A stretch of DNA of 64,000 nucleotides, taken from Gracilaria gracilis (Eukaryota; Rhodophyta; Florideophyceae; Gracilariales; Gracilariaceae). The stretch is taken from positions 310,001 to 374,000 of the forward strand of contig JARGSG010000197.1 in NCBI GenBank assembly GCA_030374805.1, written 5' to 3'. The position numbers and the translations under genes are program-made. The notes under the pieces were generated by a model. It did no database searches. It saw nothing but the letters and a program-made list of their open reading frames with translations, and was not told the origin of the DNA. Position 1 is the stretch's first letter; each line of letters begins with the position of its first letter. This document shows positions 10,760 through 22,315 of this stretch, piece by piece.

Positions 10760-12150
10760 CTCGATTTGATAGGATGTAAAGTTTTTGATATAGCGCATAT
10801 TCTGCCAGATCGATGAGTCAGCCTTATCCGTCCATCATATTGCGAACTCCGACGTGCACAGGTGCTTACACGTCATCCCCGTTAGAATGCTGTACATGAC
10901 AAAACCAATCAAATTTGCATGGGCCACGTATATAACGTCACCCACGTGGTTTCAAGCTTGGCTTGACACGGTGTCATAGCTGCACCCATCCTTTGTGCGT
11001 CAAGCTTGTTCAAGCCACGGCGAGTTATCGAAGTGAGGTGCATGTTAAACATTTCGTAATCATTGCTGGCGTTATGCTGGTCAGGTGCATTGAAGTACAA
11101 CAATGCAGAGTGTTGTGAACAATCCTGTGCCATTGTCGTGCATTCGTTAGACTGTCGCCGCGACTAGCGCAACCATGAATTCACGCGCCAATGAGGCGCT
11201 CTTGGGTCACAAATGCAAGTCTCACGACATTGCATGACAAGTGTGAAGGTAACTCACAGCCATGTACAGTTAGTCGTCTCTCCTTCAGTCTAATAATGTA
11301 GCTTGTCGCTATGCACACAAAACAAAATGCAGTAGTCGGTCTGTAATTGGTACTTCAACCGGCGGCCAAGGTGTGCTGACAGTATTGCACCAAGTCCGTT
11401 CACGACGCTGCCGCCCGTCTCCTTTTCTGGGTTGCTTTCGACTGGAGCGTCAACATCTATACCGCCACCACCTCTCTTGAGCTACCATGCGCCGCTTCTG
11501 CCATTAACTCAAATGCAAACTCCACGACCCTTGCTGCTGTGCTTGCGAACGGTGATGTTTGCGTATTCCTTGTGCCTGCCATTTCGTCTAAGAAACGTAC
11601 TGAACATCCCACATATTCAAATGCATACAACGCGCTTAAGTTCCCGAAGTAAAGCCTAGTAGCCCCACTCGCCCCGTATTGTACGCCAAAAGTCAGAATA
11701 TTGCGGATTTGCTTAATATCAAGGTGTGATGCGCCACTGTCACTCAAGGGCGGCGAAAACTCACCGGAGTTGCCATTGTAACCGTCACTACTACGCAGTG
11801 TTGGAAAAGGCTACATTGGATTATTGGCTTTTGCTGTTGCAGCGTTGCAATGATGGCAGCGTGAAGCACTTCCAGACTGCTTTGTGTACTGCGCTCTAAC
11901 TGGCGAAGCGTGCGCCACTGCTGGCGGCCAGCGCGTTTTGAGATATTTAAGAACGCGGCCAGTGTCCGCTTCCTTTACGGTAGAAACGTAGTACATGAAG
12001 AGGCAAACGTTTTAGGCCTGCTCTTGGATCGGATGTTCTTCCTGAAAATGTCCAAGTGCACTCTGAATGACTCTAAGCTTCGGTATAACAAATTCATCTG
12101 CCGTTTGTCTGCTCTGGACTGCACCAGATACTCAATATGCTGTACTCCTT
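10760..12150. other. No recognised feature
   Basis: Only short, unrecognised open frames occur here. A 96-codon minus-strand frame (11,457-11,747) and a 75-codon plus-strand frame (11,432-11,659) overlap each other and match no family I know. I see no repeat structure beyond ordinary AT-rich DNA. Confidence 0.3.
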
Positions 12151-14596
12151 CTAGCAACCACTTCTTGCAGTTCTCGGCTTTTGCCTGAAATTGAGCCAAG
12201 TCTTGCAGGTCTGCTGATACCACACCGTCTTCGCCAGGAAGAGAAACAAACCCCCGTCTTTACAATATCTACGAGAAAGCTGCGGAGCAGTGCTTCGATC
12301 TTCTTCCACAAGGATTGGAATTCTCATCATCTCCCCAAAGTTCTTGATCTGCAGAAAAGAAGGTCTCCTAGACAATACAAGGTCTTCGTACCGGGGCACA
12401 GGCAAATTGTACACTAATTGTTTGCAAAGCAAAAACGGATTCGTTCGAAACGCCGGACATGTACAGAGCCACTTTGTTCGTTCAGCGTTGTAGTTCTGGT
12501 TAATCTTCGTACCGGCTAGAGTTTTCCAGTTCTGCACAAACATGTTGCACCAACTAGGAAAGTATTCGCCATTAAGTAAACCCTTCCAATCCTGCATAAA
12601 CTTCAACACAAAATGTTCGCCAAGAATGTAGAGCACGAAATCTATACGTGGGCGATTACAGGATGAAAAGTACATGTTTTTCATTACCGACCAGTGCGAT
12701 TCAACGAACATAGTTGTTCTGGAAAACGAAATGCAGTTCTCATTTTGCCTACCCCAGTAGTTAAATATGGGAATTGAGTACCAGTTTCCATGCAGATACT
12801 CCTTGAAGGTATTAAGGACTTTTCGTTCAGTGTCAATTATATTCTGAAGAACACCAATTTCTTCAATGGTTGAAAGATTTTCAATATCATTCAAGCAAAT
12901 ATACCTAGACTCTTTCTCATCGTCGACCCCAAAAAATGAATGTGAGTAATAATGATTATCCAACATAGAAAGAATAGCGTTCCTGAGTTTGTCCGGATTT
13001 TTCCCCGACTTCTGTCTTCCTCCTCGGCACTCCAAATGATGACCAAAAACTTTGCTGATTTGTCGGCAGTGTTCCTTCTCTAATGCCTCCCATTTTCGGA
13101 TCGAAGCACGTTTCATGCCATAAACATATTGAGGGGTCCAGGTTGTATGCCGCTTTTATCGCGCCTAGTTGAGCCTGGTCTTTGTCAGGAAAAAAGAACA
13201 AGGGCTTTAAACTAGGCAATGAATGCCTTACACTTTGTAAGAACTGTGTTATAATTTTTAGCTTATACCTACGACTCTTTTGTTTTTCTGCGTATGGTTC
13301 AAAAATCAAATACGCAAGAGGGAACCCGACCCTACATACGGATCAGATAACAGCAAATATTTCCATACCTTGAGAGTTGGTCTTAAAGGTGGAGTCAATA
13401 AATATCTCACATATGTTCTTCGTTTCCAGAATGGTTTTAGCCAGTTTAGAGACAAACCCGATGGCATATGGCTGTGTGTTGGAGTATATTTGCGACACAT
13501 TTCTTGCGTTATCCATATACGAATTCATTGAAACTTTTGTATTGTCATGTCGACGACATTTCTTTGCTATTGCTGAGTGCCACTGATTGTATGCCATCTG
13601 ATAGGGTATATATTTTTCCCTACTGTTCCGTAAGCATAATAATATTTTGATTGGTGCCATGCCTTGTACCGCTAGATCACAGATTTTGTCTCGTTCACCT
13701 GGTTTGAACACAAATCCAGCAATCTCGCCTTCATGGACGAAATCATGATTGATAACTATAGACACTTTGTCCAGTCCATCGTAGGGAAACGATATCATCC
13801 CGTTACAGTTGTGTTCTTTCTTGCTCCTTTTCAGTCGCTTCGTTTCGCTACTGTATTGGCGATGGTGTTGTGTACAAACATAATAAGAGTACTGATTTCT
13901 TCTAAACTTTCTCGCATGCCGTACAGATATATTGCATCTAATACTCTCTAAAAAATTGTTCTAAAATCGTTCCCGTTGCTCTCGAAGACTGCTGGTAGAT
14001 CTGATGTTTAAGGCAGCAAAAAAACCCGACGCGAGCTGTTGTGATGCTTCCCATGACATATAAATGAGTTGCATGACCTCTTCTTTCAAGACGGAAACAC
14101 ATGAAACGTCACACTTGATGTAAATATCCTTCTCAGATTGGACTAGTGGGGTTCTTCGGCATCGATTGCAGCACTTACTCAGCTTATTTGTTGCATTGCG
14201 GAACATGATGGGCGAACAAATCTTTTTACACCTTGTGCATTGCGCAAGGCACAATTCGTCTCATACTGATTTCTCTGATGATGATTCCATGTTTGAAGCA
14301 ATGCGCATGACAAGACATGAAAATATGTTCTGGTCTATAGCCCACTCTTTCATTTCTGAACTATCGGTAGTATCCGTGAGCTGCTCCTGGTTCCTTTCAA
14401 CCCTTTCAAGCAGCGCTTGTATGTTGTCGCGAACAACGTCCATGGTGCTCCCCATTAGACTGGCGACGGTTTCACAAACCAATAAACTCGTAGGGTTTGT
14501 TCCTTTGAACGATTCTTCATACAATAGTTTTGGATTAGCTATTCTTATCCGCTTACAATTAGCTTTCGAAACTATTAGAGTTGGTTTCCCGAACAT
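12151..14596 (-). pseudogene. Mutator-like (MULE) transposase, broken
   Basis: Reading on the minus strand, one frame runs from 14,596 to about 13,110, interrupted by three stops (about 14,260 TGA, 13,960 TAG, 13,340 TGA), then shifts frame once at 13,110-13,116. In order it has a Cys-rich N-terminal zinc ribbon (CLAQCTRCKK then CCNRCR), a second C2H2/FLYWCH-like finger (YYVC to CNG to VINHDFVHEG), a DDE core with first Asp in FIDSTFKTN, a second Asp in FFPDKDQAQLGAI, the CLWH motif, a conserved TTMFVESHWSVMK segment, and a SWIM-like C-terminus (WLCTCPAF). These are MULE hallmarks. The few lesions suggest fairly recent death. I did not find its terminal inverted repeats. It sits beside the gene-fragment cluster at 15.6-22.7 kb. 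Confidence 0.85.
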
Positions 14597-14599
14597 CGT

Positions 14600-15620
14600 T
14601 GCTACTCCTTGGTCCGCTTCAGTGAATTGTCAGCAATGGCGCCCTTTGATGAGAAGGAATATCATTTTCTAAATTATTACCATAGGTAAACTACTGCGAA
14701 AATGATTCAGTCACCCCTTCAACGATCGTTCCATACAATTAAAAAACCACACTGTTGAATTCAATGAGCAATTTGAGAGACATGAGAAAACCAGAAACGT
14801 TTAGTCTTCTCTCAGCGTCGAGGGCTATAGCGATAGTGATGAGCACATGTCCTTCAGAAAAAACGCCTGAGAGTCGTATTCATATTTGGACAGAAGTGAA
14901 TAAGTGGAAAGATTTGTCGCTGCGCTCACTTGGACAGCCGCTATGCTCTGCAAGCGGTACATTTCGAACCCATCCGTGCATCGATTCGCAAAACAAATTT
15001 GCCACGGCTTTCCTGGACATTATGGATGTCAAAAGAATACCAATTCGCTCTCTCTTAATAATGTTTAAGACACGATATCGCCCCCCACTACGTGGTTTTC
15101 GCTAGTTTAGTGCATTGTGTCACCGTTACGAAGGCGGGGAATTACAGCCGAACTGAACATCCCTGCCCCACAATCAAGTGGGCCCTCAATACACCTGTCG
15201 GTGGTCAGCCCGCATAACGGTCTTGTTGACACTGACGCTAATTTCGCGTCTGCAACGCGTAGCTTAACGATCTCATTTCGTCGAGCATCTGGAGAATCGA
15301 ACTCCAACCTTGTGGTTCACTCGTGCTGAGTGTTTTCACTCTTGTACTCGATCTACCACTTCTGATAACTACGGTTATGGTAACTCTATATATACATGTA
15401 CTTTTTAATTGTTTTCTTGTCTTCATGCCTTCGTATGTGGTCTCAGACTAGGCGAGTCGTCTCCATACTTCAAGATGCTTCTCAAAAGGAGTCATCATAA
15501 GTCCGCCTATTGCAATAGCCGTACTATGCTGTTCCTCCTCTTTGAAACGGGAACAGACTGCTCTTTGCGCTCCCATGCTTCTCGTAAAAGCTGTTCTGCA
15601 GTGATCTGAACTGCAGCCGG
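14600..15620. other. No recognised gene; short hypothetical frame 14,755-15,105
   Basis: A 116-codon plus-strand frame at 14,755-15,105 starts MNSMSNLRDMRKPE and matches nothing I recognise. The rest, including about 15,110-15,600, holds only short overlapping frames. The MULE's own end probably lies here but could not be identified. Confidence 0.25.
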
Positions 15621-15624
15621 AGCC

Positions 15625-16170
15625 TTGCTCTTTACCCGATTTGCATGGGTCAATGCGTTCCATTGGACGAAGAAAATGCGTGACCGTTCTCTCAGTCAGG
15701 CGCAGCTTGAGTGCCCTGGTCATGATCTTAAGACCGTGGATGTTGGGGGTGGTACAGGTTTCTGTACGGAAGCAGTGGCTAATTACCTTGACACCAAGCA
15801 TATTACGTTGTTAGACCATGGTCCGCTTCAAATGTCAAAAGCCAAGGGCAAGAAAACACTGGAAGGTGTCATGTTTGTCGAAGGAGATGCTAAGAATTTA
15901 CCATTCCAGAGCGGAGCGTTTGACAGATATACATCAGCTGGTTCCATTGAGTACTGGCCAGAGCCGCAACGAAGAATTGCCGAAGCGTATCGCGTATTGA
16001 AGCCTGGTGGCGTGGCTACCCTTATCGGACCAGTGCGTGCCACCAACTGGTTCTCGAGATTCTTGTGCGACCTCTGGATGTTGTTCCCCATGGAGTCTGA
16101 ATACAGTGATTGGTTTAAAGCAGCTGGTTTTAAGGACGATTCCCGAACTCGGCTTGGTCGAAAAGATTAG
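15625..16170 (+). pseudogene. VTE3-like MPBQ/MSBQ methyltransferase fragment
   Basis: VTE3 is the plastid inner-envelope SAM-dependent methyltransferase that methylates phytyl- and solanesyl-benzoquinols in tocopherol and plastoquinone synthesis. The match is very strong: HWTKKMRD, the SAM motif VDVGGGTGF, ITLLDHGPLQMSKAK, EGDAKNLPF, FDRYTSAGSIEYWPEPQR, EAYRVLKPGGVA and WMLFPMESEYSDWFKAAGFKD. The transit peptide and the first part of the enzyme are missing (homology begins just upstream of HWT). The frame stops right after RLGRKD, where the family continues for another 50-60 residues. It is therefore a truncated copy, not a working gene. A bioA fragment follows immediately. Whether an intact VTE3 exists elsewhere cannot be told here. 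Confidence 0.85.
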
Positions 16171-16221
16171 GTTTACCGTCGCGTATTAGACAGTTAAAGT
16201 ATTAGGATGAGAAAGTGGCAC

Positions 16222-16494
16222 GGGAAATAAGCAGTTTTGAGTTCGTCAAGAGTGTCAGTGTCGTAGGACTGTTATGAGTGTAGAATTCAACGCTAAGGAC
16301 GGAGCGGGATATAGCGCCACTGGGGCTCTCGAGATGTCGCGCGGGTTGAAAGAAGAGGGGATTTTCACTAGACCGTTGGGGAATGTAATATACATGATGT
16401 GTCCCCCCCTGGCAGGGAGAAAGCAATGTGACGTGCTTTCAAAACGTTTGCTGGGGATGCTAGACGATCATGAGCATGAAAAGTCAGGTTCCTA
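16222..16494 (+). pseudogene. C-terminal fragment of DAPA aminotransferase (BioA / BIO3-BIO1 type)
   Basis: DAPA aminotransferase makes 7,8-diaminopelargonate in biotin synthesis. The frame at 16,274-16,494 holds VEFNAKDG, GYSATGALEMSRGLKEEG and the strongly diagnostic IFTRPLGNVIYMMCPP, followed by a terminal helix, as in the C-terminus of the plant BIO3-BIO1 protein. Just upstream, in another frame, EFVKSVSVVG matches the preceding strand, implying a one-base frameshift near 16,270. The other 80% or more of the enzyme is absent. It lies about 50 bp from the end of the VTE3 fragment, an unexpected pairing of unrelated pathway fragments. Confidence 0.75.
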
Positions 16495-16499
16495 ATCGA

Positions 16500-19240
16500 A
16501 GGAAGACGACAGCGTCTTGGCCTCATAGGTTGTTGTACTTCTCCTTTATTAGGCGTCCCTGATTCTGATACGAATTATCTATCTTACAGATATCTTTTGC
16601 TTTTAAAGAATGTCAGAGAAGCTTCATGGACCAAAGCTCTGTCATGTCTAGCAAGGACTAATTTCCCAGTGCGGAACTAATGTCTAGAAAGATGTGTATG
16701 CAGGTCAGGGCAGACCCGCTTAACATATACGGTTGTGAGAGTGTACTTTTAAGTAGCACTGTAGCGTCGTGCTTCATAGCGCCCAGAATGCGTTCCACTC
16801 CTCCTCTGTAGCTCACCAGTCGTCTTTTCATAATGATACCGTTGGTACACTGAGCATCGCGACGAGTTGTTTCGTTTCTCTTGGTTCGAATTTGCCCTGT
16901 CCAATACCAGAAAAGGTTGGCGAGATCGCTTATCACACACGTGAAGTGCGGAGAGAAATACCACGCAGTCCACCGCCGAAGCTGAATGGTTTCCATAAGC
17001 AACATTCAAGGGCAACATTGAAAGGGAGGTTTTATTGATATGTTAGAAGATTTTGTTCTCAAAAGGTTAACTAACCTTCAGCTATAGGGAAAGCTTCAAC
17101 TCACCTTTCAAACTCAACAAAATTTATTTCATTCTCTTCCTGTTGCACGCAAATTGGAAATAGGAAGACTTGTGGAAACCAAATCTGAAGACTACTGAAG
17201 CAATCGTTGGGTCAAAACACTATGGCCCCGCCCCATTACTACACTGTGTGTAGTCGCTCATCGCATAAGCAATGACAACTCGAAGCACTGCAGCTTCATC
17301 TCCGACCACTAGATAACCCTTCCCGTAGACAGACTGAGCCACACAGTCCAGCAGAACGGATCCCACTAGGACTGCCGGGGTTAGCGGGGCTGATTTCAAG
17401 CTCTAGCCTTGGGACTGTCGACAGGCTGCTGATCGTCGAGCTCTTTGAAATATATTCCCTCTGCTTCTGGTCAATCTCTGGAGATGGGAGAACATTACTT
17501 CCGCATCAGTCGGGTCCAGTGAGTAATATGCGCCTCTGAACAAAGTACATTTTTATGCATGAAGATTGGTAGCAAAAAGAACGAGTGGAGGTTAGAGCCT
17601 TGGAAGAGAACGGTGAGAAAGCGAGCGGTGAGTGTACTTACAAATAGCCAGCAGCATTGACTATGTTATCTAGAGAAGAGTTGGTATTATGATATAGGTA
17701 TAAGGTGTATGGTTGAGTTGATAATGATAGAAGTATAATGCCTATGATTGCGCTGATAATGGTATGTTGTGTTTCGGAAGGTTGGAATTGCTGTTGCTGA
17801 TGTGGTTGTTCTTAGGTAATGGACAAGAGAGGCGGGGTTGGCGAACCCAGCTTTTATAGGGAGCTTGACAGCCCTGTCCTGCCCCATCTATCTCTATAGC
17901 ATCAGGAGAGGACATACAAAATGCACGTTTGTCAGTTGCATGTCTTTTGCGGATCTGTCACTGTCACAATAGAAAGATTCCGCGAGAAGTGTGTCCAAGG
18001 AAATTTTGTTGCATTCCGAGTAATGGGTATGCATGACGAAAATCGTCAAACCTGTACTTCTGTGGTTCCACTGCGTATGGCTGGGATAAAAGATAGCCGA
18101 GTACTGCTGGTAGTTTCAGCAATTGTAGCGTTATGCGGTGGAATCAACAGTCCAAGCGCGGAAGAAATGCATACGAAAACGAACAGCGCTCGGAAGTTTG
18201 AAAATGTTTAGCCAAACGCCCCGATGTCTTCCATTGACGATCCGTTGTCAAATAATAAGACGACGAGGCGTGTTGCGAAATGCAAGCGATGTCGCTGTCG
18301 CTTTTCAGTGGCCGAGAGTCTGCATTTGACAGAGAGCGACGTTTTCAATCCTGTAGGAGAGACATTGCCGATGTAATCACTCTGCCCTGTACGGTTTACA
18401 TGCACACTTTCACGAGGGTCTGCATTGCATATTTTGCATCGTCATTCAGAGCGATGCCGTGTTCTAGATCGATATCCGAAAGAACATCCGCAGAAAGAGC
18501 CTACACTTACACAAGTAAAGCAGAGGAGGAAATACTAGGACTTAAGCTTCAAAATGATATGAAAAGTTCGAACGTTTTTGAACAGGGAATGAAGAACATC
18601 AGAAGCGTATTAAAGTAAGAATGATTGTAATCAGTAACGAGGCGTCATAGTGAGAGAGCGTTTTTTTAACCAGAAACGCACTACATTTAGTTGTAATTAA
18701 GCTAGATGTACCTATAAATACGCCACGTAACGGCGCTATCCATATCCGGTTATTCCAACATGTAATGCAATTGGGGTCACGTTTGGTTGTATGGAGCTCC
18801 ACGCGGGTGATGAGGATGTGCAGAAAGAAGGCTCAAAGTTTTTTTCACATGCTTCATTCTGAGACAAACAAATCACACATTGCGATGCATGGTGGTCTTT
18901 GTCGCGCACTTCGGGCTGCCAATGAATTCCCGGCGAGCCGTGCTTTGCACACACCTTTATGTACAACTATTTGAAACATTACTTTGGGTCGACCTGATGT
19001 TGTGGCCCAGGCGGAGGTGCTTGAAAGCGTAGAATCATTGATGGATACTTTGAAGTGACATGGTCAAGCATCCACCACTGCGATATATGCATTGGCAGCT
19101 TTGCATCATCTGGTAACCTCTACTGAAAGCATCAGACGAATCATTCGCTACGATTCATGGGAGCTGATGCTCTAGCTAGCTAGAGATACACTTATATACC
19201 TTCTTACGTCCCCGACGCCGCAAGTCCCAACAATAGATAT
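16500..19240. other. No recognised gene (several short unassigned frames)
   Basis: Frames of 60-115 codons occur at 16,658-17,018 (minus, two overlapping frames), 17,921-18,211 (plus) and 18,280-18,618 (plus). None matches a family I know. Given the fragments on both sides, some may be unrecognised gene pieces. A palindromic gctagctagctagag string occurs near 19,172. No repeats stand out. Confidence 0.3.
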
Positions 19241-19247
19241 CACCCCA

Positions 19248-20060
19248 ATGATTCGCCGCACTCACACAGCCTCAACAATGGCTCCCAAACTCGCCGCCTT
19301 CACGCTCTCCATCCCCGTCCCCCCGTCCCTCCGCACCACCGTCGTCGCGCGAACTTCGCCCAAGCACTCGCTCACAGTGTGCGCACGCCACTGTCGCCAC
19401 CCCACGCCCGCTCCGCCGCGCCTCAGCGCGCAGGACTTTGGAAACATGGAAGACCTTCCAGCAGAACGCGTCCCAACGCTAGTCCCTCAGCTTTTTTCTC
19501 ACTGGGGCAGACCAGACGTGCATGGCATCTACGACTCACAAAATAGGCTGCAGTACGTCACCGCCGTCGCCAACGTCCGCGACGCAATCTTCAACCATGT
19601 GCTCTTCGTGCAGGACGCCGAGCGATATCAGTTTGTGCGCATGTTGATTCTCGACGACCTGCAGCACAAGTACGCGCTTGGCGATCTTGCCGGGCAGTGG
19701 GTCATGACACACACCAAGCACGGCCCGGCCATTTCTCCTGGCATCTCCGACGAGGCCCCGGAATGGCGCCTGGTACGAAAGCCGGAGAACATTTACTTCA
19801 AGGACAACGCGCAGCAAGAATAGTGATCGGCGAGATTGAGGATATTATTCGCGACAATGACATCGTGTTGTTCGTGAAAGGCACCATACACATGCCGCGA
19901 TGCGGCTTTTCGGCAAACGTTGTCGCCATGGTGCACTGCAGACCATGACCGACAAGTTTGTGTGCGTCGACTGCTTGGATGAAGTAAAAAATATGGGCTT
20001 GAGAGGTGCTATCAAGGACTACTCCAAATATCGAACTGTAGCACTTTTTTTACTCACGCG
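19248..20060 (+). pseudogene. GRXS16-like chloroplast glutaredoxin (GIY-YIG-like + CGFS), frameshifted
   Basis: The first frame (19,248-19,823) starts with a Ser/Thr/Arg-rich, transit-peptide-like leader, then a domain with GIYDSQNRLQYVTAVANVRDAI, matching the N-terminal GIY-YIG-type domain of plant GRXS16. The monothiol glutaredoxin domain follows in two other frames: EIEDIIRDNDIVLFVKGT with the active site MPRCGFSANVV (about 19,828-19,930), then CLDEVKNMGLRGAIKDYSKY (about 19,970-20,040). That needs two frameshifts, near 19,820 and 19,930. The final strand (normally PQLFVxGExVGG) is absent. GRXS16-type proteins handle Fe-S clusters and redox in plastids. Splicing could not easily explain the shifts, as no intron-sized gap exists. 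An SPX fragment follows 260 bp on. Confidence 0.8.
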
Positions 20061-20322
20061 GGAGGAGCGAGCGGTGTATTTCGCCACTATTCTCCTTGTT
20101 GATCCACCGCGCGTCAGAGCGCTGGCAGCCACGCTCATTTCCCCACCACCACCACCAACTTTGTTAATGACTCCGTCCCCCATCGTACCGCCTCCTCTTC
20201 CCCGCACAACTATTGCGCACCACCGCTCCCACAACGCACTATGACCGCAGCAAAGACCGTTCTCGGCAGCGATGACGTGCGCGCCATCGTCGCCGACTGC
20301 GGCACGTACAACCTGCGAATCG

Positions 20323-20590
20323 CCTCAGCTCATCCATCTTTGTCGACTCCTCACCAACTTTCACGGCCAACTCGTCTTACTGGACAACTTTTCCACCGTA
20401 AACTACACCGGATTCCGAAAGATCCTCAAGAAACACGACAAAAAGACGGGGCTCAACGTGCGAAACACCTACCTCAAGATTGTGCTCGTCACGCCCTTTT
20501 CTCCTTCCGACACCGTTCCGCAGCTAATTCGCACCACCGAGTCACAGATTGCCCAGCTAGATTCCGTACCCAAGTTTCGTCGCACCAACA
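20323..20590 (+). pseudogene. SPX-domain fragment
   Basis: The frame starting at 20,272 contains FHGQLVLLDNFSTVNYTGF followed by RKILKKHDKKTG and a TPFSPSDTVPQLIRTTESQI helix. This is the second half of an SPX domain, with the Lys-rich KKHDK signature that binds inositol pyrophosphates in phosphate-sensing proteins (VTC, PHO1, SPX). The domain's N-terminal helices and whatever followed (transporter, VTC core) are missing, and the downstream sequence is low-complexity in all frames. Which SPX subfamily it came from cannot be decided. Confidence 0.75.
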
Positions 20591-20599
20591 CATCCTGCT

Positions 20600-21720
20600 C
20601 TGCAATCGAAGCCCACTTTCGTTCCTCTCCCTTCTCCGCAACTCTCAGCCACGTAACCCCTCACTACACGCCCTTCAAAAGTGTACACATATCCACCTCT
20701 TCGCCCGATCTTCACCCGCGCCCGCACGGCTTTTATTTCGCCGAGCTCCACGCCTTGGTGCTTCTATCACGACATGCGCGTGTATGCTGCGCGCATGCAC
20801 GACGCGCTGCAATCGTCGCACGCTTGTATTCCATTACCAAGTCCGCCCTTTTCGCATCTGTTGGACTCTGTACATCCGTCCGAACTTGGCATTCATTTCT
20901 CCTTCGTGTCGAGCGTGCCCACCGCGTGTGATTATCGCATTGCCACGGACGCCCACTTTGCAATGGGTTTCTTTGCCATTGTACCGGGTACCCAATTGCA
21001 GTTATTCAACGTACGAGAAGCTGCTGTCACGCGCAACCAGTACGGCCGAGTCAGATTAGGCTATTTCGAGACCGTTCGCGAACAACAACAACAACAAGAG
21101 CAACCTAATAGTCGTGCTGAAACTCAAAGAGATTCGGATGATGCCAATGACTCGCTTCTTATACGAGAGAGGCGGCGTGGCATGAGCAACGGGCCGTGGC
21201 CTACGGTGACTACGCACGCCAACTCTCACGTGCCATGAACACCTGAGACGCACAGTGCTGTGTTTTATGTTACCGTTCCTTCGAAAGTTGTGGAGCGATT
21301 GCCGAGATATCGACTGCGACCACATGAGCATTCTACATCTCACGTGCTTGATGAGGGTGAAATTTGGCCAATGACACAAGTGTTCAGCTGATTGCAATTA
21401 AAGTGAGCAGGGCTCTTGTACATTTTGTCTTGTATGACACTGTGCATCATCTGTACATCAAAACACGTATATCACGGAATGCTTTCGCGTTGCTTTGTAC
21501 TGCTTCTTTTTTCTTGCAGTAGCAACGGTTTCGTAGTGCAAGCTCTACCTCACGCAGATGCTTACGACGGTAAAGCGTTTTACACTCTGTTGGCACCCGC
21601 AGTATGTACTAATAGCAGCACATAACTATGCCCTAGCAGTATTGCGTGTTGCCTTAGACAAACGAGTCACATCTCTGCTGGTTGACACGAGATGGTGACC
21701 ATCAATGTTTCTTGGCCGCA
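20600..21720. other. Low-complexity frames, no recognised gene
   Basis: Overlapping plus-strand frames (20,241-21,059 and 20,681-21,238) run through Ser/Pro/His-rich sequence with a CAA-repeat glutamine run near 21,085. They share the same bases in different frames, so at most one could be coding. The 185-codon frame (20,681-21,238) is the better candidate but matches nothing I recognise. Confidence 0.3.
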
Positions 21721-21729
21721 GATAAATCC

Positions 21730-22083
21730 CCGTAGCTCAAGATGGATGCAAAGTATTGGTGTCTTCGTATATTGATCACGCAGCATATCTTCTCCGTACA
21801 GACGTTGTACTGCTTTTCGGCATGAATCCATAGCTTGGTCACTTAGTTGGGCATTATCCGTTCGCATGTATGTTATCAAACCATTTTCATACAATTTCTG
21901 AGGAGTTCGCATAGTCCTTCTGGCTCCAAAACCAAACTGGTTCCCATATTCCTGCTGCAGAGTTGAGGTGATAATTGGGGTTGGTGGGTGACGCAACATG
22001 TTTCGATTCAAAACAGATATGACTTTACCGTTTTGCAGGTCTAGACGATCGCACATAGCTTGCATTCTGTCATGCTGGAATGG
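21730..22083 (-). pseudogene. Type IA DNA topoisomerase (TopA-like) fragment
   Basis: Minus-strand frame with PIITSTLQQEYGNQFGFGARRTMRTPQKLYENGLITYMRTD, the core of bacterial/organellar topoisomerase I, where the catalytic Tyr sits in ITYMRTD. It is followed by LSDQAMDSCRKAVQRLYGEDML. Beyond that (below about 21,800) the expected AHEAIRP motif is not in frame and the reading is scrambled, with a stop. The Toprim domain and the rest of the enzyme are absent. It could be a single exon of a longer gene, but no partner exons are recognisable nearby. Confidence 0.75.
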
Positions 22084-22315
22084 CGTAAGTGGGCTGTTTG
22101 AAAGAGAACAAAGGCACGCGTTTCACATACACAACAGCAACATAGAAGAGCCTGTATTTTGTTGTACACAGGTTTACGCAATATAAATGCACTCGCAGGG
22201 CCTCTTTACATGGAAACAAAGAATCGTATTTCAATTGTAAACGAATAACCTTTTGATGTGCCACATACGTCATGCGAAAATCAGGGTCAGAAATGGTCTG
22301 AAAAGTGAGGACTTC

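Noticed and set aside
19248-20060. Working GRXS16 gene with introns
   Set aside because: The frame changes occur without room for introns, and the last strand of the glutaredoxin domain is missing.
20241-21059. 272-codon frame over the SPX region as a gene
   Set aside because: The SPX homology lies in a different frame; this one is Ser/Arg/His-rich shadow.
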